A DNA stretch of 64,000 bases from assembly GCF_030167925.1 (NCBI RefSeq), contig NZ_JASKUT010000001.1, positions 2,232,001 through 2,296,000 on the forward strand, given 5' to 3'. A model generated the notes under the pieces. It saw only the letters and a list, made by a program, of their open reading frames with translations. It had not been told where the DNA came from and ran no database searches. The first letter of the stretch is position 1. Every line of letters starts with the position of its first letter. The stretch comes from Paenibacillus silviterrae. GTDB taxonomy: Bacteria; Bacillota; Bacilli; Paenibacillales; NBRC-103111. Shown here one piece after another: positions 27,130 through 34,842 of the stretch. A program made the position numbers and the translations under genes.

Positions 27130-27775
27130 CCTCCTTTCGGGGCAATCCCCATACTACTGAATTATCATTCAAAGGTTTATGTATTAAGTCTGTACTGATT
27201 TCACTTGCGTATATTAATTTGTGAAGATTGAGCATGAACATCGAAGCATCGACTATTTCACATGCCTTCCGCAACTCACTAACAGTTTGAGGTCCCATAT
27301 GTTCTAACATCACTTTAATGTATTCAGCTACAGCTGGGGTAATTTTATGCCGTTTCACCTCATGAAGTAATCTAAGGTTCTTCTGTAAATATCCTGGCCG
27401 AATTTGGTCTTCCGTAACGACATTAAAACTCCAGCCTTTTTCTTCACACAGCTTGGTCGCTGCATAAAATTTTGCACGGTTTAAATTTGATCCAACAAAC
27501 TCCTTTAACTTTACCTCTACTAGGTAATAACGATTGTCCCGAGTAACAATCAAATAATCAGGAAAGTACCGACGCTTCCGACCATCATAATGAAACCGTA
27601 TCCCTACCGGCTGGTAATATATTTTAATAATTGATGGGTCGTAATTGCACAGTCGAACATAATCTCGTTCCAGAAGGCTCTCGGCATGTATGATCTTCAG
27701 GCTTTTGGACGAGCCGATTTTACTTCTATAATGTCGTCCCCTAGTCGGCCTGATTTTTCTGACAGGAATTTTCAT
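27116..27775 (-). CDS. tnsA: TnsA-type endonuclease
   Basis: A 219-residue PD-(D/E)xK nuclease that cuts the 5' ends so the element moves by cut-and-paste. Active-site residues are visible: E32/E36 (HAESLLERD), D73 (RYFPDYLIV) and E87-x-K89 (YLVEVKLKEF). The C-terminal region is winged-helix-like and contacts TnsC in relatives. AAAGGGGG lies upstream of the ATG. A TnsB-like site and a palindrome lie just upstream, so TnsB may repress the operon. Confidence 0.92.
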   Translation of the reverse strand: MKIPVRKIRPTRGRHYRSKIGSSKSLKIIHAESLLERDYVRLCNYDPSIIKIYYQPVGIRFHYDGRKRRYFPDYLIVTRDNRYYLVEVKLKEFVGSNLNRAKFYAATKLCEEKGWSFNVVTEDQIRPGYLQKNLRLLHEVKRHKITPAVAEYIKVMLEHMGPQTVSELRKACEIVDASMFMLNLHKLIYASEISTDLIHKPLNDNSVVWGLPRKEDACG

Positions 27776-27788
27776 GTATAAGCCCCCT

Positions 27789-27847
27789 TTGTTCCAGAAT
27801 TCGTTAGAATCAGTCTCTCCAGTTCAAACTTTACCTAAACGTTTAGG
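27789..27847. promoter_or_regulatory. TnsB-like site and palindrome upstream of tnsA
   Basis: TTGTTCCAGAATTCGTTAGA (27789-27808) resembles the terminal TnsB-type sites (TTCCAGAATT core). A perfect 14-bp palindrome CCTAAACGTTTAGG follows at 27834-27847. Both fall where the tnsABC promoter should be. Autoregulation is inferred from Tn7. Confidence 0.55.
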
Positions 27848-27892
27848 ATCTCTGAAATTGATTCTTTAGAATAATGTTGGACGAAATACAAT

Positions 27893-27919
27893 AACCCGGA
27901 CTATGGTATTGTCCGGGTA
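27893..27919 (-). terminator. Hairpin between short tniQ and tnsA
   Basis: ACCCGGAC and GTCCGGGT form an 8-bp GC-rich stem. The - strand downstream sequence is only moderately T-rich (TATTGTATTT), so termination of tniQ transcripts may be partial. Confidence 0.5.
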
Positions 27920-27989
27920 AGAAAGAGTATTTGACTTAAACGACTCTAATTTAGGAGCGTGCGCTGTTCTGTAAAAACCATATCAATTA

Positions 27990-28871
27990 TTAGAAAAGTT
28001 TGTAACTCTTAAAAAAAACATCAAGAGTCTGGTGTACCTTTGTTTTTGCTGTTACGTAGTTTCTTAAATAAAAAAATTTATTTTTTTTAATTCGCGGAAG
28101 TGAGATGTAATATTTGAAAAAGTTATTTGGCCAATCACTCGTTACTTCATAAACTGTGTTCATTAGTTTGTTTAAATTCCATAGATTTTTAACATACCAA
28201 CCTGTTTTGTTTTTTCCTTTATCAAGATCAGTATAAATTTGATCTTCCTTACTACTGATATGATAGTTTATAAACCAACTTATTTTCTTTATAAACATAT
28301 AATAATCAAATACATTCATATAATTGAACACAAACCCACTTATGGTAATATTATCAAACATTAACATGGAATTTCCTTTATCCTTAACGTTGAAGGTAAA
28401 GAAATTTGATAGTTTACATGAACAGTTTGAGCAAGTATCTTTTATTACGTCTATGTAGGTAACATTTTTGTAACAACGCTTACAGGAGTTTTGAAGTTCT
28501 ACACAATGTTTAGGGCATGCAATAACTGGCGCAACCATCCACTGAATACGGTGGTATTGCTGCTCGGCTAAACATAATGAACAATATTTAGAATACTTTT
28601 GTTTCCAAAAACATGATAGATATAAACCATTTTCACTAATGAATTGGAATGATTTATTCGAATAATCATGGTAGTTTTGTTCATTAATATACCTCACCAC
28701 CTGATTTATATCATTACCGCTCCTTTTTAATAAATCATTGATTCCATACTCGCTTATTAACATATTTTGTGATATATAATTAGCTTCCGCAACTCTGTAA
28801 AGATATCCTTCAAAAGATTCATCCTCGTAATAGAAGGGTCTATTTTTAAGTTTGTTGCTTATTAATATCAT
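27990..28871 (-). CDS. tniQ: TniQ-family protein (short form)
   Basis: A 293-residue TniQ protein, second in this element. The N-terminus (YEDESFEGYLYRVAEANYIS) and the zinc pairs CSLC (about 132-135), CPKHC, CKRC and CSNC are present. It lacks the long C-terminal DNA-binding extension of the 564-residue protein, like TniQ in CRISPR-associated transposons or a protein for mobile or nonspecific targets. Start set at 28871: GGAGG lies 8 bases upstream and an ATG at 28886 overlaps that site. It is flanked by inverted TnsB-like sites at 27789 and 28975. Confidence 0.8.
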   Translation of the reverse strand: MILISNKLKNRPFYYEDESFEGYLYRVAEANYISQNMLISEYGINDLLKRSGNDINQVVRYINEQNYHDYSNKSFQFISENGLYLSCFWKQKYSKYCSLCLAEQQYHRIQWMVAPVIACPKHCVELQNSCKRCYKNVTYIDVIKDTCSNCSCKLSNFFTFNVKDKGNSMLMFDNITISGFVFNYMNVFDYYMFIKKISWFINYHISSKEDQIYTDLDKGKNKTGWYVKNLWNLNKLMNTVYEVTSDWPNNFFKYYISLPRIKKNKFFYLRNYVTAKTKVHQTLDVFFKSYKLF

Positions 28872-28888
28872 TAACTTTACCTCCATAC

Positions 28889-28923
28889 AAAAAAACCTAA
28901 CTCTCAGAAGGTTAGGCTTTTTT
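28889..28923. terminator. Bidirectional terminator
   Basis: CCTAAC and GTTAGG flank a 9-base loop with an A-run on one side and a T-run on the other, so it works in either direction. It lies between the short tniQ and the unknown gene upstream. Confidence 0.75.
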
Positions 28924-28950
28924 GCGAATAAATATTCAGTTCAGTGTATT

Positions 28951-28985
28951 TTTTTCGAACGAATTGTGGAACAAATCGTCTAACT
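28951..28985 (-). repeat. Internal TnsB-like site resembling the right end
   Basis: On the - strand GTTAGACGATTTGTTCCACA is followed by ATTCGTT. This closely matches the third right-end site at 42.52 kb (GTTAGACGGTTTGGTCCATA). The match stops at about 28985, so it may be a broken right end of an earlier or stacked element. Confidence 0.6.
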
Positions 28986-29418
28986 AATGATGAATCATCT
29001 TACCTAGGGCTAAGAGTTCTTTACTATAAGTAAAAGATCTACACATCATGTTTGAATTGGGTTCAGAAAGCCGTAATATATAACCTTTAGATTTTCGTCG
29101 TGATAAGTCTATTTGCAGACGATAATAAATCGGCATGTCGTTCAAATAAATGACATAAGAACCTCGTACCAAATCCTTTACTCCCATCATTCGGAAAACT
29201 GGGAGCATAACCTGATTCGCGCCTCCAACCGGCTGCAAGTAAAGCCCCATTGCCCGGCAGATAGATGGTAAGGTTAATGTAGAAACAGGATTTACATTTA
29301 CGCGCAAATCCCCTATCGGTGATACCGAGTCCACGTTTGCTGTCAGCAGAAAATAAAGTATTAGACTGGATTTCTTTATTTCACGCGGCTTTTTGAGTCG
29401 CCAAACCCTCAAACTCAA
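28984..29418 (-). CDS. Hypothetical protein, possibly a fragment
   Basis: A 144-residue frame (C-terminal part SKELLALGKMIHH) with no recognised family. Its N-terminal part overlaps repeated DNA (29348-29368), and the middle has a higher GC content than the neighbours, so the true start is uncertain and the gene may be a captured fragment. Confidence 0.35.
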   Translation of the reverse strand: MSLRVWRLKKPREIKKSSLILYFLLTANVDSVSPIGDLRVNVNPVSTLTLPSICRAMGLYLQPVGGANQVMLPVFRMMGVKDLVRGSYVIYLNDMPIYYRLQIDLSRRKSKGYILRLSEPNSNMMCRSFTYSKELLALGKMIHH

Positions 29419-29492
29419 TAAAATAAGTAATAGACTAATCCTAGAAAAAGAAACAGCGAAAGCCCAGGACGAGAAAATAAAGTCCTAGACTG
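29348..29492. repeat. Direct repeats at the distal end of the cassette array
   Basis: AGAAAATAAAGTATTAGACT (29348-29367) and AGAAAATAAAGTCCTAGACT (29472-29491) differ at two bases. A weaker third copy lies near 29418. The second is an exact 21-bp inverted match of 41821-41841. It runs into the first cassette-type repeat. Confidence 0.65.
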
Positions 29493-29530
29493 CCGCTGGC
29501 CATTAAGCTAACGTTTTCCGATAGCGTAAT
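29489..29530 (-). repeat. Cassette repeat, truncated leftmost copy
   Basis: Contains GCTAACGTTTTCCGATAGCG and an ACTGCC start but lacks the central stem. It lies just after the stop of the GNAT gene at 29543. Confidence 0.6.
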
Positions 29531-29542
29531 GATATAACTTTT

Positions 29543-29965
29543 CTAAGTGATGTCTTTTTTCAAATAATAATGAGTGTGCCTGCCAGCGTTATGTATCGTT
29601 CCAAACACTTCAAATCCTTGTTTTTTGTAGAAATCTAACGCTTGAAAGCTCAAGGTATCTAATTTTATAAAATCACACTTTTTCTCTTTAGCAATCTTTT
29701 CGGCCTCTGATAGTAATTTCTTTCCGTATCCGAATTTCCGGTAAGCATCATCTACGAAAAGATACTGTACCTCTAACCAATTCCAGCATATTACACCGAC
29801 CAACCCGCCGTAAATATTTCCGTCAACATCTTTCAAATATAAGTTAACTACCTGGTATCTGCCCTTCAAATCATCAGGGAAATGCTTTAGATTAAATTCA
29901 ATCATTTTGTTTACGACATAAGACTTGTCGGTATTATTTGTCTCGTCACATATTTGCAATTCCAC
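29543..29965 (-). CDS. GNAT acetyltransferase (last cassette gene)
   Basis: A 140-residue N-acetyltransferase. The acetyl-CoA-binding region reads LEVQYLFVDDAYRKFGYGKK (R/Q-x-x-G-x-G/A), followed by KKQGFEVFGTI near the C-terminus. The start is probably the GTG at 29965, with GAGGGAG 8 bases upstream; earlier in-frame codons overlap that site. The substrate is unknown. It sits between a truncated repeat and copy A. Confidence 0.8.
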   Translation of the reverse strand: MELQICDETNNTDKSYVVNKMIEFNLKHFPDDLKGRYQVVNLYLKDVDGNIYGGLVGVICWNWLEVQYLFVDDAYRKFGYGKKLLSEAEKIAKEKKCDFIKLDTLSFQALDFYKKQGFEVFGTIHNAGRHTHYYLKKDIT

Positions 29966-30060
29966 GCAGAACACTCCCTCAACCTAGCTATAGATAATAG
30001 CTTTAGTTTACCATTGAACCCCAGATTTCGGGCCGTAAAGAATACATATAATTAAGCTAG

Positions 30061-30145
30061 ACTGCCCTTAGTTCAACGCGGCCAGGGAGCAGCTGCCGTA
30101 GCGATCTGCTCCCTATATTACGCTAACGTTCCCAGTTACTTTATT
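30061..30145 (-). repeat. Cassette repeat copy A
   Basis: Stem CCAGGGAGCAG-type arms around a GCTGCCGTAGCGATC loop, outer arms ACTGCCCTTAG and CTAACGTTCCCAGT. The - strand reads GTTGAAC, one of the few copies fitting GTTRRRY. Confidence 0.75.
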
Positions 30146-30261
30146 GAAGCCCATGATGGCACCTCAAATCCGGATACATTAATTAAAATATGGACCCTAT
30201 GTGTTTGTCCGTTTCTAAATGTTCATGATCCCCATACAATGCGCCGAGGGGGTGATGAACA

Positions 30262-30645
30262 GTGGCAAATCCGGTTTTCATTGGCTCGAATTGTATCGCT
30301 AAGATAGGAAATCAATTTTTTCTGATTGCAGAAATTGAAGCAAAAACAACAGGAGTCGAAATCGACCCGATATTCGCTATAAGAGCGACTGCTTTTCAAG
30401 CTCGCCGTCTCATTCGTGCGGGTGTCATGCGCTGCAAAATTCAAAGTACTGCTCCGAGACCGTCTCGAGGGAAAGATGTTGAACTGAAAGGCGTACTTTT
30501 CGCGAATGGCCAAATATTTTCGGTATTTGACGTGGAAAATTCTACCGATGTCGCGGTACTCGTAAAAATCAACGTGGCAAAGGCGCAGCAACTGATTAGT
30601 AGAGGGGCACGCATAATCAAAGTTATTCGGCGCCCATTTAACTGA
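30262..30645 (+). CDS. Conserved hypothetical protein (opposite strand in the array)
   Basis: A 127-residue protein starting at GTG behind GAGGGGGTGATG. It has internal repetition: QARRLIRAGVMRCKI and AQQLISRGARIIKV. I recall similar uncharacterised proteins in Paenibacillus and Bacillus. It lies between repeats A and B but runs against the other cassette genes, and it carries its own terminator. Confidence 0.65.
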   Translation: MANPVFIGSNCIAKIGNQFFLIAEIEAKTTGVEIDPIFAIRATAFQARRLIRAGVMRCKIQSTAPRPSRGKDVELKGVLFANGQIFSVFDVENSTDVAVLVKINVAKAQQLISRGARIIKVIRRPFN

Positions 30646-30662
30646 ATCATAAACAAAGTGAA

Positions 30663-30714
30663 AGACGCAATTTAGGGATGTCGGGATCATCGCCTAAACT
30701 GCGTTTTTTCGATT
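30663..30714 (+). terminator. Terminator of the 30262 gene
   Basis: ACGCAATTTAGG pairs with CCTAAACTGCGT across a GC-containing loop, followed by TTTTTTCG. Confidence 0.85.
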
Positions 30715-30760
30715 ACTACCATGCCTTTAATGCCCTAATTTTACCACATTACTTTGTGCT

Positions 30761-30850
30761 AAACTCCCCGTTACTTCAACGAAATCAGGGAACAGCTGCT
30801 GCGGCGGTCTGCTCCCTGGTTATTCCGCTAACGTTCCCAGATAGTTTAAC
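30761..30850 (-). repeat. Cassette repeat copy B
   Basis: Well-preserved copy: outer CCCCGTTACTTCAACG, CAGGGAACAG/CTGCTCCCTG stem, then CCGCTAACGTTCCCAG. The stop of the glyoxalase gene lies at its right edge. Confidence 0.8.
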
Positions 30851-31328
30851 AACATCCCTCTTTCTTGAAGGATCCAAATTCAATGGCTACCGGACCGGAC
30901 GAAGGAGCGCAGCAGAGCGATGCATCACGTGGTTCACCAGCACTTTCAAATTCAGAATCCTCTTTTGTGAAAAAGATTTCCCACGCATTACCATCAGGGT
31001 CATGTACCCAAACTTTATCTTGCACCGCATAACAGCATGTCGTGTTCATTTCATCAATAAGCAAAAGCCCCGACTCCCGAAGGCGATCACCAATTTCCAG
31101 GACCTCTTGGGTATCATTGACTTGAAAGCCCAGGTGGTTAAGAACGCCGTTCTTTTCAAAAGGACGGACATTTAACGAAAAATGTAGTGCTGGATTATCC
31201 AGCTCAAATTTCGCATAATTTTCTTTTACTTTCGTCGGCTCAGTGCCAAAGAAAGCTTTGTAGAAGTCGAGAGATTTCTGAAGGTCGCTGCAGTTTACCG
31301 CTACGTGCATCCGTTTAATCATCCTCAA
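30846..31328 (-). CDS. arsI: ArsI/CadI-type VOC-fold lyase
   Basis: A 160-residue vicinal-oxygen-chelate protein. The signature [20 protein letters not shown] contains the Cys pair that binds trivalent arsenicals in ArsI, the C-As lyase that removes methyl groups from organoarsenicals; [20 protein letters not shown] is the first VOC half. The C-terminal tail has CC pairs ([12 protein letters not shown]). It overlaps arsC by 4 bases and is the last gene of the ars operon. CadI-type cadmium induction is a family alternative. Confidence 0.8.
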   Translation of the reverse strand: MRMIKRMHVAVNCSDLQKSLDFYKAFFGTEPTKVKENYAKFELDNPALHFSLNVRPFEKNGVLNHLGFQVNDTQEVLEIGDRLRESGLLLIDEMNTTCCYAVQDKVWVHDPDGNAWEIFFTKEDSEFESAGEPRDASLCCAPSSGPVAIEFGSFKKEGCC

Positions 31329-31768
31329 TTACCTTCTTTCACAAATTTTTCAATGTTATTTTTAATGGATTCCCTAACTTCGCGGAACTTTGCCATGATT
31401 TCTTCTTCCGTACCGCTCGCTTTGGCCGGGTCCTCAAAGCCCCAATGCCATCTTTGTGCGTTATCGTTGTGAACCATTGGACAATGATCGTTAGCATGAC
31501 CGCAAAGCGTGATAATGTAGTCTGCTTGTTTTAGGATCTCGGGATCGATTACGTCCGAGGTATGGCCTGAAATATCAACTCCTGCTTCCCTCATCACTTG
31601 AACAGCCCGAGGATTTAGCCCATGCGCTTCAAGACCCGCGCTTTTAACTTCGTAGTATTCACTTCCCAGCACCTTCAAAAATCCGTCTGCTATTTGGCTT
31701 CTGCAGGAATTACCTGTACAAAGAAAATAAACTAGCTTCTTCTCCAATTGATCCAGCCCCTTATTCAT
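31325..31768 (-). CDS. arsC: Arsenate reductase, thioredoxin-coupled type
   Basis: A 147-residue low-molecular-weight phosphatase-fold enzyme that reduces arsenate to arsenite. The P-loop reads CTGNSCRSQ (residues 17-25), and the later Cys in [12 protein letters not shown] supply the redox relay, as in the Staphylococcus pI258 ArsC. Here the product would leave by the aquaporin encoded upstream. Overlaps both neighbours by a few bases, so it is translationally coupled. Confidence 0.9.
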   Translation of the reverse strand: MNKGLDQLEKKLVYFLCTGNSCRSQIADGFLKVLGSEYYEVKSAGLEAHGLNPRAVQVMREAGVDISGHTSDVIDPEILKQADYIITLCGHANDHCPMVHNDNAQRWHWGFEDPAKASGTEEEIMAKFREVRESIKNNIEKFVKEGN

Positions 31769-32399
31769 GCAGTGTTTTATATACTAGCGAAGCAGCAATT
31801 GCCCCAAGGACAGTAGCCACTAAGTATAACCACAAATGTTGCGTAGTTCCTGAAACCAATGCCGGTCCAAGTGAACGTGCAGGATTCATAGAGGCTCCAC
31901 AGATCGGACCCGCGAACATCGCCATCAGCCCGACCGTAGCGCCAATGGATATACCAGCAAAGCTTCTCACCGCTTTACCATGTACAGCTGACCCCAAAAT
32001 AACGGTCACAAGTACAAATGTCAAAATAAACTCTAAAACAAATGATTGGCTTTCTGACGAAAGGGGCAGGGTGGCGCCTAAATTAGCAACATTGCCAAAC
32101 AAAAGAAAAAGCGTATATGAAGCAGTGATCGCCGCGGCGAATTGAATCACGATATAGAACAAACTATCCCGAAGAGAAATATCTCCCCGTACCCAAAAAC
32201 CAATCGTTACCGCGGGATTAAAATGGGCGCCTGATATATGACCAAACGTATAGATAAGAGCAGTGACAACCAGCCCGAATGTCAGCGCAACTCCTAGATG
32301 TGTGATACTTTTCGTGATCTCATCAATCACCATTGCTCCAGGACCGGCAAAAACTAAAAAATAGGTGCCGATAAACTCAGCAATTAGTTTCTTTCTCAT
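31761..32399 (-). CDS. Aquaporin-family channel in the ars operon
   Basis: A 212-residue MIP-family channel with six membrane segments and both NPA motifs ([11 protein letters not shown] and [10 protein letters not shown]). In this operon it replaces the usual ArsB/Acr3 pump and would let arsenite leave down its gradient, as described for AqpS of Sinorhizobium. The start at 32399 ([14 protein letters not shown]) is preferred because it begins at the first membrane helix; the longer frame runs through arsR coding sequence. It overlaps arsR by 23 bases. Confidence 0.85.
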   Translation of the reverse strand: MRKKLIAEFIGTYFLVFAGPGAMVIDEITKSITHLGVALTFGLVVTALIYTFGHISGAHFNPAVTIGFWVRGDISLRDSLFYIVIQFAAAITASYTLFLLFGNVANLGATLPLSSESQSFVLEFILTFVLVTVILGSAVHGKAVRSFAGISIGATVGLMAMFAGPICGASMNPARSLGPALVSGTTQHLWLYLVATVLGAIAASLVYKTLHE

Positions 32400-32760
32400 T
32401 TGTCCCGCCGCAGCAGCTATTACTTGTCTTTTCTTTTTCGTTTGTCCCACCACAACAGCCATTACTTGTTCGGGCTGGTTTGAAAATACAACACAGCTCT
32501 TCAGAGAGGATATGGCTTACCTGTTCTTGATTGATTTCGTAATAACTCCATGTGCCACGCGTCTCCTTGGTAATAAACCCAGCATCAAGCAGTATCTTAA
32601 GGTGATACGACAGCTTGGATTGAGACATTTCGAAAATACTGGTGAGATCGCAAACGCAAGTATTTCCGCGTTGAGTAAGTTCGTACATGATTTGGAGCCG
32701 CTTTTCATCGGCGAGTGCTTTGAATTTGGATTCGTATTCTTTGAGCGAAACTTCATTCAT
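32377..32760 (-). CDS. arsR: ArsR-family arsenic-sensing repressor
   Basis: A 127-residue winged-helix repressor. The metalloid site TCVCDL and the recognition helix SQSKLSYHLKILLDAGFI are typical. The C-terminus carries a duplicated [11 protein letters not shown] segment rich in Cys pairs, which may add further thiol ligands; this tail is unusual. Start chosen at the ATG 9 bases after AAGGTG. It is the first gene of the ars operon and lies downstream of two inverted operator copies. Confidence 0.9.
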   Translation of the reverse strand: MNEVSLKEYESKFKALADEKRLQIMYELTQRGNTCVCDLTSIFEMSQSKLSYHLKILLDAGFITKETRGTWSYYEINQEQVSHILSEELCCIFKPARTSNGCCGGTNEKEKTSNSCCGGTNEKETNC

Positions 32761-32775
32761 AGAGGTCATCACCTT

Positions 32776-32867
32776 ATTAATCAACTTTTTTTGATTTATT
32801 GTCTAAACTGAATTTACCATTACTTTTCTTGTGAGTCAATATCATAATATCAAAAAAAGTTGATTAA
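32776..32867 (-). promoter_or_regulatory. ars promoter between two inverted ArsR-type operators
   Basis: TTAATCAACTTTTTTTGAT (near 32777-32795) and its exact inverted copy ATCAAAAAAAGTTGATTAA (32849-32867) flank a promoter: TTGACT, 17 bases, TAAATT on the - strand. Each copy has the ATCAA-TTGAT form of ArsR sites. Two bound dimers could loop or clamp the promoter. Confidence 0.75.
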
Positions 32868-32874
32868 TACTATC

Positions 32875-32950
32875 CTGCCCGTTACTTCAACGACACCAAG
32901 GAGCAGCTGCGGTCTGCTCCCTGGTTATTCCGCTAACGTCTCCCTTCGCT
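32875..32950 (-). repeat. Cassette repeat copy C
   Basis: Shortened loop but intact outer arms (GCCCGTTACTTCAACG; CCGCTAACGTCTCCC) and stem (AAGGAGCAG/CTGCTCCCTGG). The DUF2711 gene stop lies at its right edge; the ars promoter region starts at its left. Confidence 0.8.
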
Positions 32951-33669
32951 TAATCAATTTTACCAAAATACCAACTAATATAGGTTTCTGGTCCGCAGAT
33001 TACTGCTTCCCATTTCTTTTTATTGATGATTTTTTCAATTTTCTTCTCTCTGGTGAGAAATATAGTAATAAAAGAGTCAAAAACACTTAAAAATGCATAT
33101 TCCATTTGTTTGTCTGTAATGATTATCTCCTTAAGTGGTACCTCACAGCATAATTCAGCTTGAGTCATATTCTTGATCATCAGCTCACCAGACTGGTCAA
33201 AAATAGGAGCAGAATATAACAAAGTGTCAGCACCATTAGAACACAGTACATCGAGAATGTCTGAGACTAAAAATTCAGATATATTATCTTCACGAGGATA
33301 ATAAAGGTCTGTGCATAGGTTGTTACTGAGTTGAGTTGCCAAATCAGGACGAGCATACTCTTTTTTTAAAGCTAAAATTGAAGTCTTAAGGGCAACAGCT
33401 AATTCCTCATAGGATTGTATTCCTGTATCATTTAGCACTTCTTTCCACGGTTTGGGTCTACCAAGTTGCAGAGATTCTTCTAATTCGGGGTAAATGTGAT
33501 CATTTTCGCTCTTCTTTTTCACATCCGCCCATCCTATTGGCATTTGAATAAACGGATTGAGCAAAATTGCCGCTTCTGTGAACGGATATGGAAGCTGTTC
33601 TAAGATTGGCTTTTCATAGTTAAACCATATGTAATCCAAATTAATACCCCTCACGCAGGAATTAAACAA
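32950..33669 (-). CDS. DUF2711-like hypothetical protein
   Basis: A 239-residue cytosolic protein. The N-terminal stretch FTEAAILLNPFIQMPIGWAD resembles what I remember of DUF2711; the rest is not diagnostic. The start (TTG at 33669) has no good ribosome site, and a frameshifted remnant overlaps it, so the N-terminus may have been altered by rearrangement. Confidence 0.5.
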   Translation of the reverse strand: MFNSCVRGINLDYIWFNYEKPILEQLPYPFTEAAILLNPFIQMPIGWADVKKKSENDHIYPELEESLQLGRPKPWKEVLNDTGIQSYEELAVALKTSILALKKEYARPDLATQLSNNLCTDLYYPREDNISEFLVSDILDVLCSNGADTLLYSAPIFDQSGELMIKNMTQAELCCEVPLKEIIITDKQMEYAFLSVFDSFITIFLTREKKIEKIINKKKWEAVICGPETYISWYFGKID

Positions 33670-33866
33670 CCAATGACCATCGTTCTCCGTTTAGCTTAAG
33701 GTACTTGCCCTCTGAAGGTAATCCATCAACAATAGATACTCCATCAAAGGGAAGTCATGGTTTATCCATTTCTCTTTATAACCGTCCGCGCCATGTTGTT
33801 GTAGAAGTACCTCTAAACCATTCTTATTGCTTTTACAAATTCCAAAGTTTTTAAGCTCTCATCTAT
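33662..33866 (-). pseudogene. Frameshifted cassette-gene remnant
   Basis: One frame reads NGLEVLLQQHGADGYKEKW then INHDFP; the sense then continues in another frame as FDGVSIVDGLPSEGKYLKL, ending WSLVV and a stop. A single missing base near the FP codons joins them. No family recognised. Confidence 0.5.
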
Positions 33867-33871
33867 ATCAT

Positions 33872-33962
33872 TAAACTCCCGTTACTTCAATGAAATAGGG
33901 GGCAGATGCCGCGACATACCGCTCACTTATTCGGTTCAACTATTGTTCGCCGTCCAGTTCAA
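33872..33962 (-). repeat. Cassette repeat copy D (degenerate)
   Basis: Begins AAACTCCCGTTACTTCAATG and keeps the GGGGGCAG arm, but the right arm is diverged. Confidence 0.6.
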
Positions 33963-34035
33963 TGTTTAATTATCGCTTTTATGTTCACCCTTAAAATGAA
34001 AGTGCTCGTGGTAAATACCATCCATACCTACCAAC

Positions 34036-34233
34036 TTACCGCTTTTTTTTGTGAAAATAAGCAAAAATGCTGTTCAGTGGCAATTTGAGCAAATCATAGT
34101 TCAAATCTTTTGGTAATCCTTGAATTACTTCGACTGCCTTTTCACGAGTCTCGTAGAAAGCGATGGGAAAGTAGTTTGGAAAACGATTAACATCTTCAGA
34201 AACAAAAATTCCCCACATAACATCTTTATCCAA
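34036..34233 (-). CDS. Small hypothetical cassette protein
   Basis: A 65-residue protein, MDKDVMWGIFVSEDVNRFPN at the start, initiated at TTG with GGAG 7 bases upstream. The composition is typical of a real soluble protein; no family recognised. It lies between repeats D and E. Confidence 0.5.
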   Translation of the reverse strand: MDKDVMWGIFVSEDVNRFPNYFPIAFYETREKAVEVIQGLPKDLNYDLLKLPLNSIFAYFHKKKR

Positions 34234-34283
34234 ACCTTCACTCCGTTCTTACACTTTTCCATATTGTACCACACTAAATTGCA

Positions 34284-34371
34284 TTAAACTGTCCTTAACT
34301 TCAATGGATTTTGGGGCAGCTGCCGCTGCGATCTGGAGTCGTTACTCGAATATGCTAAGGCGTTCTTTAAG
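34284..34371 (-). repeat. Cassette repeat copy E (degenerate)
   Basis: AAACTGTCCTTAACTTCAAT and GGGGCAGCTGCCGCTGCGAT are preserved; the right arm is diverged. Confidence 0.6.
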
Positions 34372-34398
34372 CTCTTGTATCTCTCTATCGTGTTCCAT
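34342..34398 (-). CDS. Tiny cassette open frame (18 aa)
   Basis: MEHDREIQELKERLSIFE with AAGGGAGC upstream; its stop falls at repeat E as in the other cassettes. It could be a minimal coiled-coil peptide or the truncated start of a lost gene. Confidence 0.3.
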   Translation of the reverse strand: MEHDREIQELKERLSIFE

Positions 34399-34459
34399 CG
34401 ACTTTAGCTCCCTTCGTTACCCATCAAAATAATACTATCCCCATAAAATCTGGTTTGGT

Positions 34460-34648
34460 TTATGATTTCATTCTAGTGTTCTTGTATGCTCTAAAAGCAT
34501 ATTTAGTGCTGGTGAACAGTAGTATTACGCCAGCAATCCAACCAATAGCTGGTGAGTATTCAAAAAATGACCTGGATGCCATGCCGCCTAATATGAATGC
34601 GATAGCTAGAAATAAAAGGAAAATCGACAGTTTCTGTTGTTTGATCAA
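34460..34648 (-). CDS. Small two-helix membrane protein
   Basis: A 62-residue protein with two hydrophobic segments (LSIFLLFLAIAFILGGMA and IGWIAGVILLFTSTKYAF). Starts at TTG with GGAGG 9 bases upstream. Function unknown; lies between repeats E and F. Confidence 0.55.
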   Translation of the reverse strand: MIKQQKLSIFLLFLAIAFILGGMASRSFFEYSPAIGWIAGVILLFTSTKYAFRAYKNTRMKS

Positions 34649-34744
34649 TTATATTTCCTCCATCGTTAGATTAATGGTATTGTAACCTTATGTTTCAGCG
34701 AACTTAGCAAACACCTCAATATTTTAAACATTCGTAAATTGGTT

Positions 34745-34842
34745 AAATTATCCTGCCAGTTAACAAAATGGAGGTTGCCGGTCTTGCAGCAACCTCCTCT
34801 TGATGTCCCTTTATTGCGTTATCGTTCCCCGTTAACTCAACG
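34745..34842 (-). repeat. Cassette repeat copy F
   Basis: The central stem is different in sequence but still a strong hairpin (GGAGGTTGC/GCAACCTCC); the outer arms CTGCCAGTTAAC and CGTTCCCCGTTAACTCAACG are kept. This stem change with preserved pairing argues for selection on structure. The stop of the 34832 gene is inside it. Confidence 0.75.

Noticed and set aside
24066..28871. CRISPR-associated transposon (CAST) because of TnsABC with two TniQ proteins
   Set aside because: No cas gene, no CRISPR repeat and no guide-like array were found between the transposon ends.
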